Shown here piece after piece: positions 16,940 to 25,604 of a DNA stretch of 64,000 bases. Position 1 is the stretch's first letter, and every line of letters starts with the position of its first letter. Source of the DNA: Nitrosarchaeum sp. (GTDB lineage Archaea > Thermoproteota > Nitrososphaeria > Nitrososphaerales > Nitrosopumilaceae); the NCBI GenBank assembly GCA_023265135.1, contig JAHFUM010000001.1:155632-219631 (forward strand). The letters are read 5' to 3'. The translations under genes and the position numbers were made by a program. A model generated the notes under the pieces. It was not told the DNA's origin. It did no database searches and was given only the letters and a program-made list of their open reading frames with translations.

Positions 16940-17857
16940 GTGGGACTACCTCTTTCAAAATATGTTTGGTTTGATGGAAAATTTGTAAAATCAGATAAAG
17001 CCAAGGTTCCAATCACAACTCATGCAATTCATTATGGAACATCGGTTTTTGAAGGAATACGTGCATATTGGAATGGGAAAAATCTTTTTGCTTTTAGATT
17101 GGAGGAACATATTAAAAGATTTAGGAGATCAGGACAATTCTATAACATTTCGCTTAATTTTTCAGATAAAATTATCAATGATGCGATAATTGGAATTTGT
17201 AAAAAAAATAAAATAAAAAAATCTTGTTATATTAGACCTTTTTATTTTGTGGGTGATTACGGAATAAATCTACATGTGACAGAAAAAGCTCCTACAAATG
17301 TTGTAATTTTTACATTCCCATTAGGTGATTTATTTGACAAAAATGGAATTACTGCAGGTGTTACATCATGGAGAAAGTTTTCAGATTTGTCAACACCTCC
17401 TCAAGCAAAGATGGGTGGAAATTATCTTAATTCAATCATAGCAACACAAGAAGCAAAAAGAAATGGATTTGATGAAGCAATTTTATTAGATCATAATGGA
17501 AATGTAAGTGAAGCTCCAGGCGAGAACATTTTCATTGTAAGAGAGGGTAAATTAATTACGCCGGCGTTATCATCTTCAGCGTTGAATGGAATTACACGTG
17601 ATGCAGTTATAAAAATTGCAAAAGATCTTAACATATACGTGACAGAAACACAAATTGCAAGAAGTGAATTGACTATTTCGGATGAGATTTTTCTTACTGG
17701 CACTGCAGCTGAAATTACACCGATAATTTCTATAGATGGGAAGAAAATTAGAGATGGCAAACCGGGAGATATTACAAAAAAAATGATGGATGCTTATACA
17801 GACATAGTAATGAACAAAAATAGTGACTATTCACATTGGTTAACTGCGGTGTATTAG
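16940..17857 (+). CDS. ilvE: Branched-chain amino acid aminotransferase
   Basis: PLP fold-type IV transaminase for the last step of Leu, Ile and Val synthesis, 305 residues. Motifs: HYGTSVFEGIRAY (about residues 31-43), the Lys-containing AKMGGNYLNS (about 157-166) that holds PLP, EAPGENIF and a C-terminal LTGTAAEITPI. The start is a GTG at 16940, as the conserved N-terminus (KYVWFDGKFV) requires it. It is followed without a gap by the Gfo/Idh-type oxidoreductase, so one transcript is likely. Confidence 0.93.
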   Translation: MGLPLSKYVWFDGKFVKSDKAKVPITTHAIHYGTSVFEGIRAYWNGKNLFAFRLEEHIKRFRRSGQFYNISLNFSDKIINDAIIGICKKNKIKKSCYIRPFYFVGDYGINLHVTEKAPTNVVIFTFPLGDLFDKNGITAGVTSWRKFSDLSTPPQAKMGGNYLNSIIATQEAKRNGFDEAILLDHNGNVSEAPGENIFIVREGKLITPALSSSALNGITRDAVIKIAKDLNIYVTETQIARSELTISDEIFLTGTAAEITPIISIDGKKIRDGKPGDITKKMMDAYTDIVMNKNSDYSHWLTAVY

Positions 17858-18793
17858 ATGAAAATTGTTCAAATTGGTATTGGTGGGTGGGGCAAAAATC
17901 ATACAAGAATACTATCACAATTAGGTGTACTTTCTGCAGTTTGTGATGCTAACGCTGAAAGAAGTAAGGAATATGGAGAAAAATACGCAGTGAATCATTA
18001 TAGTTCATTGGATGATTTGATTAAGTTTGAGAAATTTGATGGAGCTTTTATTGTAACACCGACCTTTACTCATACAGAAATAGCTACAAAATTGCTCGAA
18101 GCAAAAAAACATGTTTTTGTAGAAAAACCAATGACATACAAATCAGAAGATGGTCAGAAAATTGTAGAATTAGCAGAAAAAAATAAAGTGATCTTAACAT
18201 GTGGATACATCGAACGTTTTAATCCTGCAGTAGATATTGTGAAAAAATTTGTTAAAGAAAAAAAGTTTGGAGAATTGGTAATGCTTGAATTTCATAGAGA
18301 AAATAGAATGCCTCTGCACATAAAAGATGTTGGAATTATTTATGATACTTCTGTACACGATATAGATACTGCAAATTGGTTGTTTGATGATACGCCACAG
18401 GTAGTTTTTGCAAGATCAGGTAGAATAAATCACGAACATGAGGATTTTGCAAGTATAATGCTAGGATACAAAAATGATAAAGTGGCAATTATTTCATCAA
18501 ATTGGATTACACCAAAGAAGGTCAGAACATTTACTGCAGTATGTATTGATGCAATAATTACGTCTGATTTTATTTCACAGGAAGTTAAAGTAGAAAAAAA
18601 GGAAGAAACTGAAATTCCACGTAATGAAAAACAAGAGCCTTTGTTGTTAGAGATTCAAAGTTTTTTGGGAGCTTTGGAAGGAAAAAATGAAGTAGTTGTA
18701 AAATCACAACAAGCAGTTAATGTAACTAAGATAGCAGAAGCGGCACTTTTATCTAGTCAAAAAGGAATTCCAGTTTATCTGGATTTAAAATGA
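17858..18793 (+). CDS. Gfo/Idh/MocA family NAD(P)-dependent sugar oxidoreductase
   Basis: A 311-residue dehydrogenase with the N-terminal Rossmann motif GIGGWGKNH (about residues 7-15), the family motif EKP (in VFVEKPMTY) and a C-terminal α/β domain with DTSVHDIDTANW near the active site. Such enzymes oxidise UDP-sugars, including UDP-GlcNAc(A) at C3. Followed by a Trm112-like gene (4-base overlap) and a hexapeptide acyltransferase, a set that suggests making of an acylated amino sugar for surface glycans. Confidence 0.87.
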   Translation: MKIVQIGIGGWGKNHTRILSQLGVLSAVCDANAERSKEYGEKYAVNHYSSLDDLIKFEKFDGAFIVTPTFTHTEIATKLLEAKKHVFVEKPMTYKSEDGQKIVELAEKNKVILTCGYIERFNPAVDIVKKFVKEKKFGELVMLEFHRENRMPLHIKDVGIIYDTSVHDIDTANWLFDDTPQVVFARSGRINHEHEDFASIMLGYKNDKVAIISSNWITPKKVRTFTAVCIDAIITSDFISQEVKVEKKEETEIPRNEKQEPLLLEIQSFLGALEGKNEVVVKSQQAVNVTKIAEAALLSSQKGIPVYLDLK

Positions 18794-19059
18794 ACAAAAC
18801 AATGATTGATATTTTGGCATGTCCTATAGATAAAAATTATCCTTTGGAATTATATGAAATTAAAGAAAAAAATAATGTTGTCTCAGAAGGAGTATTGTTT
18901 TGTTCCAAGTGCTCTAGATTTTATCCCATAATTGAAGAAATACCAATTATGTTACCAGATGAATTAAGAAATAAGGTTCAAGAGATGGAATTTCTAAAAA
19001 ACAACAAGAAAGACTTGCCAGAAAAAATTACCACAATGGCAAATCCATGGCATTTATGA
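18790..19059 (+). CDS. Trm112-like zinc-ribbon protein
   Basis: An 89-residue small protein with DILACPID near the start, a FCSKCSRFYPIIEEIPIML segment and a charged C-terminal tail, the plan of Trm112-family proteins that activate methyltransferases. Three Cys of the usual zinc set are visible (ACP and CSKC). It overlaps the genes on both sides (4 and 13 bases), so it is translated with the sugar-nucleotide genes; a role as partner of a methyltransferase or as a free-standing zinc ribbon in glycan synthesis is possible. Confidence 0.8.
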   Translation: MNKTMIDILACPIDKNYPLELYEIKEKNNVVSEGVLFCSKCSRFYPIIEEIPIMLPDELRNKVQEMEFLKNNKKDLPEKITTMANPWHL

Positions 19060-19541
19060 TAAAGATGGTGACTAACTTCATTTCAGAAAAAGCAAAAATT
19101 GGCAAGAATGTCAAGGTTTGGCATTTCACTTACATTGGAGATAATGTAGAAATTGGTGATAATGTAAAGATTGGTTCACTAGTCCATATTGATTACGATG
19201 TAAAAATCGGAGAGAATACAAAGATAGAGGGAAAAGCATACATCCCACCACTTTCAAGAATTGGAAAAAATGTGTTCATAGGACCTGCTGCAGTACTAAC
19301 AAATGATCCGTATCCAATGTGCAATAAAATGATTGGTGTTACAATAAAAGATAATGCGATAATTGGAGCACGTGCTGTTATTAAAGCAGGAGTAACCATT
19401 GGAAAAAATAGTGTTGTTGCAATGGGTGCAGTAGTAACTAGAGACGTTCCAGAAGACTCGGTAGTAATTGGATCTCCTGCTACAATTAGATATACGCGTA
19501 AAGAGTATGATAAAAAACAGAGACAGTGGATTGAAAGTTAG
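19047..19541 (+). CDS. Hexapeptide-repeat acyltransferase
   Basis: A 164-residue left-handed β-helix protein with repeated I-G-x-N-V-x-I units (about residues 12-140), in the WbpD/UDP-sugar N-acetyltransferase class. The loop with GPAAVLTNDPYP and the end RDVPEDSVVIGSPA are typical of that family. Further in-frame ATGs at 19056 and 19065 are possible starts, as the first residues are not conserved-looking. It probably acetylates an amino-sugar nucleotide made with the upstream dehydrogenase. Confidence 0.87.
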   Translation: MAFMIKMVTNFISEKAKIGKNVKVWHFTYIGDNVEIGDNVKIGSLVHIDYDVKIGENTKIEGKAYIPPLSRIGKNVFIGPAAVLTNDPYPMCNKMIGVTIKDNAIIGARAVIKAGVTIGKNSVVAMGAVVTRDVPEDSVVIGSPATIRYTRKEYDKKQRQWIES

Positions 19542-19768
19542 GATTTTATCTCTTTTTTAAATACCCAATTTTTTAATTTAGATAAAACCAAAATCCAGAT
19601 TATTACAAAAATTATTGCAATAATTGCTTTGAGTATTGAAGTAAATAATAAATTAAAATCACCTGAACCAGAAATAGAAAAAGGACCCACGATTTTAACG
19701 AGAATTCCCCCCCCAACAATTATCAAAACCCACATGGTAAACAGAAATCCATAAAGTCCTATCTTCAA
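19538..19768 (-). CDS. Small membrane protein with two transmembrane segments
   Basis: A 76-residue protein with two hydrophobic helices (about residues 6-28 and 43-64) and a basic C-terminus (KNWVFKKEIKS). Unknown function. It overlaps the end of the glycosyltransferase gene upstream by 4 bases and the convergent acyltransferase by 4 bases, so it is probably co-translated with the glycan-lipid enzyme. Confidence 0.65.
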   Translation of the reverse strand: MKIGLYGFLFTMWVLIIVGGGILVKIVGPFSISGSGDFNLLFTSILKAIIAIIFVIIWILVLSKLKNWVFKKEIKS

Positions 19769-20757
19769 ATTGACATCCTCATCATAAATGCAGTAATTAT
19801 TGCCAGTATTCCAGAAAAAATTGCTAGTTTGAATATTGCGTATCCGACTTGTTTTTCAGATAATGGTCCTGCAGCAAGAATTAATCTCACCAGAGTAATT
19901 GGTGCAGTTTTATCGTTAGTTGCTTTTAGTTTGAAATCTTCAGTGTGTTCCACAGGTTTTCCTTTAATTTGTCTATGTTCTACTATTTGCTTCATGCTTG
20001 AGAGAAACAAAAATGAGTTGATTATAGCAGGCAAAAGTGCAACAGCTGCAATAATTTCCACATGACCCACAATAGCAATTACACCATACATCGCACCCAA
20101 AGTCAAAGCACCAGAATCTCCAGGAAATATCTTGCTTGGAATTTTATGATACTTGTAAAATGCCAATGAAACAAATCCAAGTGGTAAACTAATTATTACC
20201 ATTTCATAGTTTTGTAAAATAAACAATACAATACTTAATGAGAAACTTGCAATAATCATAAAACCACTTGCCACTCCATTTAGTACATCAATAGAGTTAA
20301 TGGTGTTACCTGTAATTGGAATCATGAAAACTATTAGTCCCAGATAAAGAATAGGTATTTGGACTGTGCCAAATAATGGAAATGATAAATTAGAATCATA
20401 TGTTCCAAGGAGAATTATTGGTATCGAGGCAATTACTAAAGCAATTGGTTTAAACCATCCACCCATAACTTTTCTATCATCTACATATCCAATTACAAAT
20501 GCAATAAAACTAGTAATTATTATTACGAGAATTTCATTTGTATGGAAAAATTCATACAAAACAAGTTCAGATACAATAATTCCAGAAATAATTGAAGGTC
20601 CGCCAGGTCTTACTACCATTATATGATCTATTTTGTTCATGTCTTTGACTGCAAGATTTCTTTTTTGCAAAAATTTGATTAGAGGTGGAGTGGAAACATA
20701 TACTGTAAAAAATGCAATAATGCATGATACTATTGCAGGTATTATCAATTCGGTCAA
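19765..20757 (-). CDS. Glycosyltransferase family 4 phospho-sugar transferase (MraY/WecA/GPT type)
   Basis: A 330-residue polytopic membrane enzyme that moves a phospho-sugar from a UDP-sugar to a polyprenyl phosphate, the first step of lipid-linked glycans for N-glycosylation or S-layer decoration. Motifs: DDRKVMGGW (about residues 93-101), NSIDVLNG (about 153-160) and FPGDSGALTLGAMYG (about 213-227), with about ten hydrophobic segments. Convergent with the sugar-nucleotide genes. Its start is adjacent to the end of hel308. Confidence 0.88.
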   Translation of the reverse strand: MTELIIPAIVSCIIAFFTVYVSTPPLIKFLQKRNLAVKDMNKIDHIMVVRPGGPSIISGIIVSELVLYEFFHTNEILVIIITSFIAFVIGYVDDRKVMGGWFKPIALVIASIPIILLGTYDSNLSFPLFGTVQIPILYLGLIVFMIPITGNTINSIDVLNGVASGFMIIASFSLSIVLFILQNYEMVIISLPLGFVSLAFYKYHKIPSKIFPGDSGALTLGAMYGVIAIVGHVEIIAAVALLPAIINSFLFLSSMKQIVEHRQIKGKPVEHTEDFKLKATNDKTAPITLVRLILAAGPLSEKQVGYAIFKLAIFSGILAIITAFMMRMSI

Positions 20758-22884
20758 TTATCTAACCTTACGTAACTCTGACTTTATGTTATCTGCGATG
20801 GTTGAACCAATTTTATCTATTTCTGCTAATTTATTTACAGGAATCTTTGCTAAATCATCAAGAGTTTTTATTTCATGTTTGTAGAGTGATCTTGCCCTTA
20901 TTCGTCCAATTCCCTTTACTTTAACTAAATCCAATAATTCTTCCCTAATACCATACACAATTCTTCTTCGTAGACTCTCTAATTCATCAAGTAAATCCAC
21001 ACGTTCAACATGTTTTGAAATTTCTCTAAGACAGTAAGATAACCAATCTGCAGTCTCAACCATTCTATGTATGTCTCCAGACTCGATTCCAAGGCTATCA
21101 GAAAGGACCAATTCAGAAGATTCGGTAATCCAAGACTGCAAAGCTAGTAAACTTCTAGAGCAGTCATATTCAGATATTGGTGCTAAAAGCTCAGAAGAAT
21201 GGTTCTCTATCATCAAACTTGCAGTTTCATAGTCTTTTTGTCTTAGGGAAAATTTAGGAAAAAACTCCTCACAATTTGAAATCAAGTGTAAAAATCCGAA
21301 AGTATGTATCCTCTCTTTTGATACATTTTCAATGGAATCTCTAAAGTAAGTTGCTGTTAGTGGATCGATGTAAAGCATAGAGGTCTTTTTTCCAAATTCT
21401 GTTGCAGCATATCTTTCACCTTTTTTAATAATTAAAAATGCGTTTGTAAGGAATCGCAATGAAATATCAATTGCAAATTTTATTGTTGCTTTTCGTGATT
21501 GTAATCCGCCTAATGTGTGCAAAAAGAAATCCAGAATCTCATCTTTTTTAATTCCAGGATTTGTTACAATTACACTTAACACATGAGTTCTCAATGATTT
21601 ATCATCTGTAATTTTTGATATGATTGGTTCAGGTTCTCCATGAACATAGTACTCCATAAGATCCTCACTGTTTCCATTTCCAACAATAATGGATTCTCCG
21701 TAATTATCATATTGTGGTCTTCCTGCTCTACCGCATAGTTGTTTATACTCCAAAACGCTGATTGGTCTATTTCCACCAACTTTTGCATTGTATCTGTTGA
21801 TGTTGGATATTACAACTCTTCTTGCAGGAAGATTTACACCAGCAGCTAAAGTTGGGGTAGAAGACAATAATTTGATCGTTCCTTTGCGAAATTCAGTCTC
21901 TATTGTTTGCCTACAATTCTGATTTAGTCCAGCATGATGAAATGCAACACCTTTTTTTATCAATATTGCAAGAGTCTTTACTAATTCAGTATGTTCATTG
22001 TCGGATAGAATTTTTTTTGAAATTTTTTCTAGGTCTTCTGATTCCTTTTTTTCTAGAAATTGTGAGATGATGTCAGCTGCCTTTGTTGCAAGTGCTTTTG
22101 AACGAGTTCTAGTTTCTGCAAAAACTAAGGATTGGCCACCATTTTTCACTGATTGAACGCCCAAGTCAACAGGAATTCCACAAATGCTAGGCTCAATTTG
22201 AAATTTGTTGCCATTATTCATAATTACTTCACCACCGTCATACACACCTTCAGAAAGTGGAACCGGTCGCCAGTTATTTTTTACAAGTGTACAATCAAGC
22301 CAATTTGCGATATCATTAGCATTTGTTATTGTGGCACTAAGACCTACAATTTGCGGTGTAGGTGCTAATAGTTTTAGTTTTGTTAAGATCATCTCCAATG
22401 TAGGCCCCCTGCTTTCATCACCAATAAGATGAATTTCATCGGCGATTACTAACCCGATATCATCAATCCATTCTGCTCCATGTCTAATTATAGAATCCAT
22501 TTTTTCATTTGTTAAAACAAGCACGTTGTTTTTTTCAAGATTTTTTTCAATATTTTCAAAATCACCAGTAGAAATAGATACCTTGATTTTTTTCCCCAAT
22601 TCAACTTTTTCCAGTTTTTTAAATTCGGTAAATTTTTCAGCAGCTAATGCCCTCAGAGGACTAAGGTAGATTACCTTACCATTGTTTTTTGAAAGATAAT
22701 TAATTATTGCAAGTATTGCTGTAAGGGTTTTTCCACTTGCAGTAGGTGCAGAAACTAGTATACTTTTTCCATCAAGCAAACCAGCATCAATGCAATCAAC
22801 TTGAGGAGGATATAATTTAGAAAATCCTTCAGACAATAGAAAATCAATTGCAGTTTTAGGAAGTTTTAGTTTTTCTATTTTCAT
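20758..22884 (-). CDS. hel308: Hel308-type Ski2-like DNA helicase
   Basis: A 708-residue superfamily-2 3'-5' helicase that acts on stalled forks. Motifs: Q-like YPPQ (near residue 21), Walker A APTASGKT (about 45-52), DEIH (about 148-151), SAT (about 188-190), motif VI with QLCGRAGRPQYD, and a C-terminal helix-hairpin-helix domain (VKGIGRIRARSLY). It overlaps the start of mcm's end by 4 bases in the gins23-mcm-hel308 operon, which ties it to the replication fork. Confidence 0.93.
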   Translation of the reverse strand: MKIEKLKLPKTAIDFLLSEGFSKLYPPQVDCIDAGLLDGKSILVSAPTASGKTLTAILAIINYLSKNNGKVIYLSPLRALAAEKFTEFKKLEKVELGKKIKVSISTGDFENIEKNLEKNNVLVLTNEKMDSIIRHGAEWIDDIGLVIADEIHLIGDESRGPTLEMILTKLKLLAPTPQIVGLSATITNANDIANWLDCTLVKNNWRPVPLSEGVYDGGEVIMNNGNKFQIEPSICGIPVDLGVQSVKNGGQSLVFAETRTRSKALATKAADIISQFLEKKESEDLEKISKKILSDNEHTELVKTLAILIKKGVAFHHAGLNQNCRQTIETEFRKGTIKLLSSTPTLAAGVNLPARRVVISNINRYNAKVGGNRPISVLEYKQLCGRAGRPQYDNYGESIIVGNGNSEDLMEYYVHGEPEPIISKITDDKSLRTHVLSVIVTNPGIKKDEILDFFLHTLGGLQSRKATIKFAIDISLRFLTNAFLIIKKGERYAATEFGKKTSMLYIDPLTATYFRDSIENVSKERIHTFGFLHLISNCEEFFPKFSLRQKDYETASLMIENHSSELLAPISEYDCSRSLLALQSWITESSELVLSDSLGIESGDIHRMVETADWLSYCLREISKHVERVDLLDELESLRRRIVYGIREELLDLVKVKGIGRIRARSLYKHEIKTLDDLAKIPVNKLAEIDKIGSTIADNIKSELRKVR

Positions 22885-24968
22885 ACTCGGTTATAATGAC
22901 CGGGTTTTGATTCATAAATAGATGCTTCGCGAAGCATTCTTCTTACATAGTTTCGTGCTTCTTCCTCAGTGAACTTTTCTGTTTTTTCTAGTTCTTTTAC
23001 AAATGCTCTTTCTTCCACTGCAACTTTATTGTCACCTTCCATTGATTTTAGAATATCCATGAATAATTGCATCTTTGATACTTCACTTCTAGGTCTTCCT
23101 TGTAAAACTCCGAGGTCTACTTTGCCGGTATTAACATCTACACCTGCATCTTGAAGCATGCTTTGAATTAGAAATATTGCTCGTTCTGCATCTTCTTCTT
23201 CTACTTTGTCTTTCATGAGTAATCTTGCTCGAGCAGTTGAAAGTCGAATAATACCTTCCAACTGCCTAGGGGTGACAGTTATCATTTCTTCAGACTCTAC
23301 ATTTCTCATTTGGAGATAGTATTCCAGAATCTTTTCTTCTGCTTCTTTTGTCAAATCAGGACTAGATCTTTTAGCATATGAAAGATATTTTGTTAAAGTA
23401 TCCACGTCAATTACAGAACGTTTGTCTGTTCCCTGAGGTGTGTGTAATTCAATTATGTGTCTTGCAATTTTTTCATCTTTTTCTCTTCCTGGAATATCGC
23501 GTACTACAAAAATCAAGTCAAATCTGGTCAATAATGGAATTGGTAAGTTTACATTTTCTGTGATGTTTTTGAATGGATCATATTTTCCATACATAGGGTT
23601 TGCAGCTGCTAAGATTGATGTTCGTGCATTTAGTGTAGCAACAATACCACCTTTTGCAATGCTTGCAGATTGCTGCTCCATTACTTCGTGCAATGCACTT
23701 CTGTCTTCGGGTTTCATTTTGTCAAACTCATCAATACATACAAGACCCTGATCACCAAGAACAACAGCACCTGCCTCTAACATCATAATTCCTGTTTTAT
23801 CACGAACTACGGCTGCTGTAAGACCTGCTGCAGTTGAACCTCTACCTGATGTATATAATCCTCTTGGCGCTATTCTTGCACAAAATTTTAACATCTCACT
23901 TTTTGCTGTACCAGGATCACCAACAAGAAATACATTGATGTCACCTCTAATCTTACTACCATCCCCAAGTAATCTTTGTGTTGAACCAACAATCAATAAC
24001 AAAATAGCTTCTTTGATTAGAGATTGTCCTTGAATGTGAGGTGCAAAAGAATCAATGAGTCTCTGATAAACGTTAGGACTTTGAGAGAGAGTTTTGATCA
24101 TTTTTTCATCTTCTGGAGAGACTTCTTCTCGTTCTATTTTTCGGGAAGTTTTAGAACCTCTTCCTCCTAAAAACTCAATATTATTTCCTTCAATTCGTAA
24201 TCGATATAATCCACTGTGTCCTCTAGTGATTCCAGCAATAGATTCTTGCTCTACTCTTACTATTCCTGTGAGAATTATTCTATCTCCTGGCCTTGCATTA
24301 TCTACTAGATCCTGTCTAATTGTTACATCAATGTAGTGAGGTAATTGCCCTGGTGGAAGATCTTCAGGAAGCTCTTGCAATCTAAGAATTTGAAAGTCTA
24401 TGAATTTGCTAGCTTCAGGTTTTAATTCAAAATCTCTGTGCTTGCAACTTGGATTATCACATACTACTGGAATTTTTACATCCATTCCCTTTAGCTGAAT
24501 TACTTTTGTTTGATGCTCATCAGGACATACAAATACAAGTTCTTTTGCTAGTGGTTTTACTTCTGATGCTCTAACTACCATACCCGAAACGCTTGTAATA
24601 TTTCCAATGGTTTCAGCATTGATTTGTCTTAGACTTCTTTGAAGAGGATAATTTACAAGCCTTACCCGAACTTCATCTTTAATTTTTTCAGCATAATCAG
24701 GGAATCTTGTTTGAAGTGCTTCTTTGATTGCCCTTGAAAATGCAGTTAAAATTCTATCCGGATCTGTTGAGAAAATAATTTCAATTTCGGGTTCTATTAC
24801 AAGATCATTATAATCAACAATGATGAATTTTGCATTCTTTGGCATCATTTCATCTATTTGTTCTACATACTTGTAACTGCCAGATTTATCTTTGAATCGA
24901 GTTAGAAAATCTTTTACTTTATCAGACAATGCAGATTCAGTAAAAGTACTAGTTTGAACTTTGCTCAC
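22881..24968 (-). CDS. mcm: Replicative helicase MCM
   Basis: A 695-residue archaeal MCM, the hexameric replicative helicase. Seen: the N-terminal OB/zinc domain (VCDNPSCKHRDF and nearby Cys), Walker A GDPGTAKS (about residues 350-357), Walker B CIDEFDKM, the arginine-finger region TRFDLIF and a C-terminal winged helix. No intein. It overlaps gins23 by 20 bases upstream and hel308 by 4 bases downstream, a replication operon as in Sulfolobus (gins23-mcm). Confidence 0.97.
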   Translation of the reverse strand: MSKVQTSTFTESALSDKVKDFLTRFKDKSGSYKYVEQIDEMMPKNAKFIIVDYNDLVIEPEIEIIFSTDPDRILTAFSRAIKEALQTRFPDYAEKIKDEVRVRLVNYPLQRSLRQINAETIGNITSVSGMVVRASEVKPLAKELVFVCPDEHQTKVIQLKGMDVKIPVVCDNPSCKHRDFELKPEASKFIDFQILRLQELPEDLPPGQLPHYIDVTIRQDLVDNARPGDRIILTGIVRVEQESIAGITRGHSGLYRLRIEGNNIEFLGGRGSKTSRKIEREEVSPEDEKMIKTLSQSPNVYQRLIDSFAPHIQGQSLIKEAILLLIVGSTQRLLGDGSKIRGDINVFLVGDPGTAKSEMLKFCARIAPRGLYTSGRGSTAAGLTAAVVRDKTGIMMLEAGAVVLGDQGLVCIDEFDKMKPEDRSALHEVMEQQSASIAKGGIVATLNARTSILAAANPMYGKYDPFKNITENVNLPIPLLTRFDLIFVVRDIPGREKDEKIARHIIELHTPQGTDKRSVIDVDTLTKYLSYAKRSSPDLTKEAEEKILEYYLQMRNVESEEMITVTPRQLEGIIRLSTARARLLMKDKVEEEDAERAIFLIQSMLQDAGVDVNTGKVDLGVLQGRPRSEVSKMQLFMDILKSMEGDNKVAVEERAFVKELEKTEKFTEEEARNYVRRMLREASIYESKPGHYNRV

Positions 24969-25482
24969 TTAGATCTCCTCTGATTTGTTTTTCAAATTCT
25001 ATACTATTATCGTGGATTGTTTTAAAGAAAATTTTTTCTTCAACTGTTAATTTGCCATATAATTCAGAATTAAGTTTTGTAGAATCTGCAAGCTTTACAA
25101 GTTTTCCTCTTCTCATCCTAAATAACTCCAACATGATGCTTTCTACATGATTAAAGTCATCACGATTCAAATTTTTTATTGATTCTTTTAGTTTGATGTA
25201 AAAATGAGGATCTAGTGTAGACATTTGGTATTCACCAACCATTTTTTCCTTTGATAATGCTTGTTTAAGCTCTGTAATCATATCTGGAGTTTCAAGTGTT
25301 GCAAGTTTATGCTGGGATAGAATTTTTCCTATCCATTGAGGCAGATTCAAAACCTCGCCTTGGGTGCCAATGATTTTAACGCCTGCTACATTGAATTTAA
25401 TATCATGATTTATTGTAACTTTAGCGTCTTTTAGGCCATATCCAATGGAATGTAGTTTTTCTATCTTTTCAATTTCCATCAT
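24949..25482 (-). CDS. gins23: GINS complex subunit Gins23
   Basis: A 177-residue GINS protein: the small β-domain comes first (VAGVKIIGTQGEVLNLPQW, about residues 32-50) and the helical A-domain second (FRMRRGKLVKLAD), the order typical of Gins23 rather than Gins51. Together with MCM and Cdc45/RecJ-like protein it forms the CMG-like helicase. Two adjacent ATGs (25482, 25479) are possible starts. First gene of the operon, divergent from rfcS. Confidence 0.82.
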   Translation of the reverse strand: MMEIEKIEKLHSIGYGLKDAKVTINHDIKFNVAGVKIIGTQGEVLNLPQWIGKILSQHKLATLETPDMITELKQALSKEKMVGEYQMSTLDPHFYIKLKESIKNLNRDDFNHVESIMLELFRMRRGKLVKLADSTKLNSELYGKLTVEEKIFFKTIHDNSIEFEKQIRGDLSEQSSN

Positions 25483-25484
25483 GA

Positions 25485-25560
25485 GATCACTACTCCTCCA
25501 TAAGATCCTGATGTAATGGATCGATCAATTCTGTTCACTATTTTGTTAGATCAATTGATC
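25485..25560. promoter_or_regulatory. Divergent replication-gene promoter with six GATC sites
   Basis: The short region between gins23-mcm-hel308 and rfcS holds GATC at 25485, 25504, 25519, 25523, 25549 and 25557, including the 12-base palindrome GATCAATTGATC (25549-25560) and a second GATCAATT copy at 25523. In DNA this AT-rich far less than one site would be expected in the same length. A shared operator or methylation-sensitive element is possible. A TATA-like box for rfcS follows at about 25571-25580. Confidence 0.5.
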
Positions 25561-25604
25561 CTATTAATTTCGATTTATTAGTGGGAAATAGACCAGAAGA
25601 TCAC

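Noticed and set aside
25485..25560. A replication origin at the GATC cluster
   Set aside because: No orc1/cdc6 gene, no origin-recognition-box-like repeats and no long AT-rich unwinding stretch are seen; a promoter role is enough.
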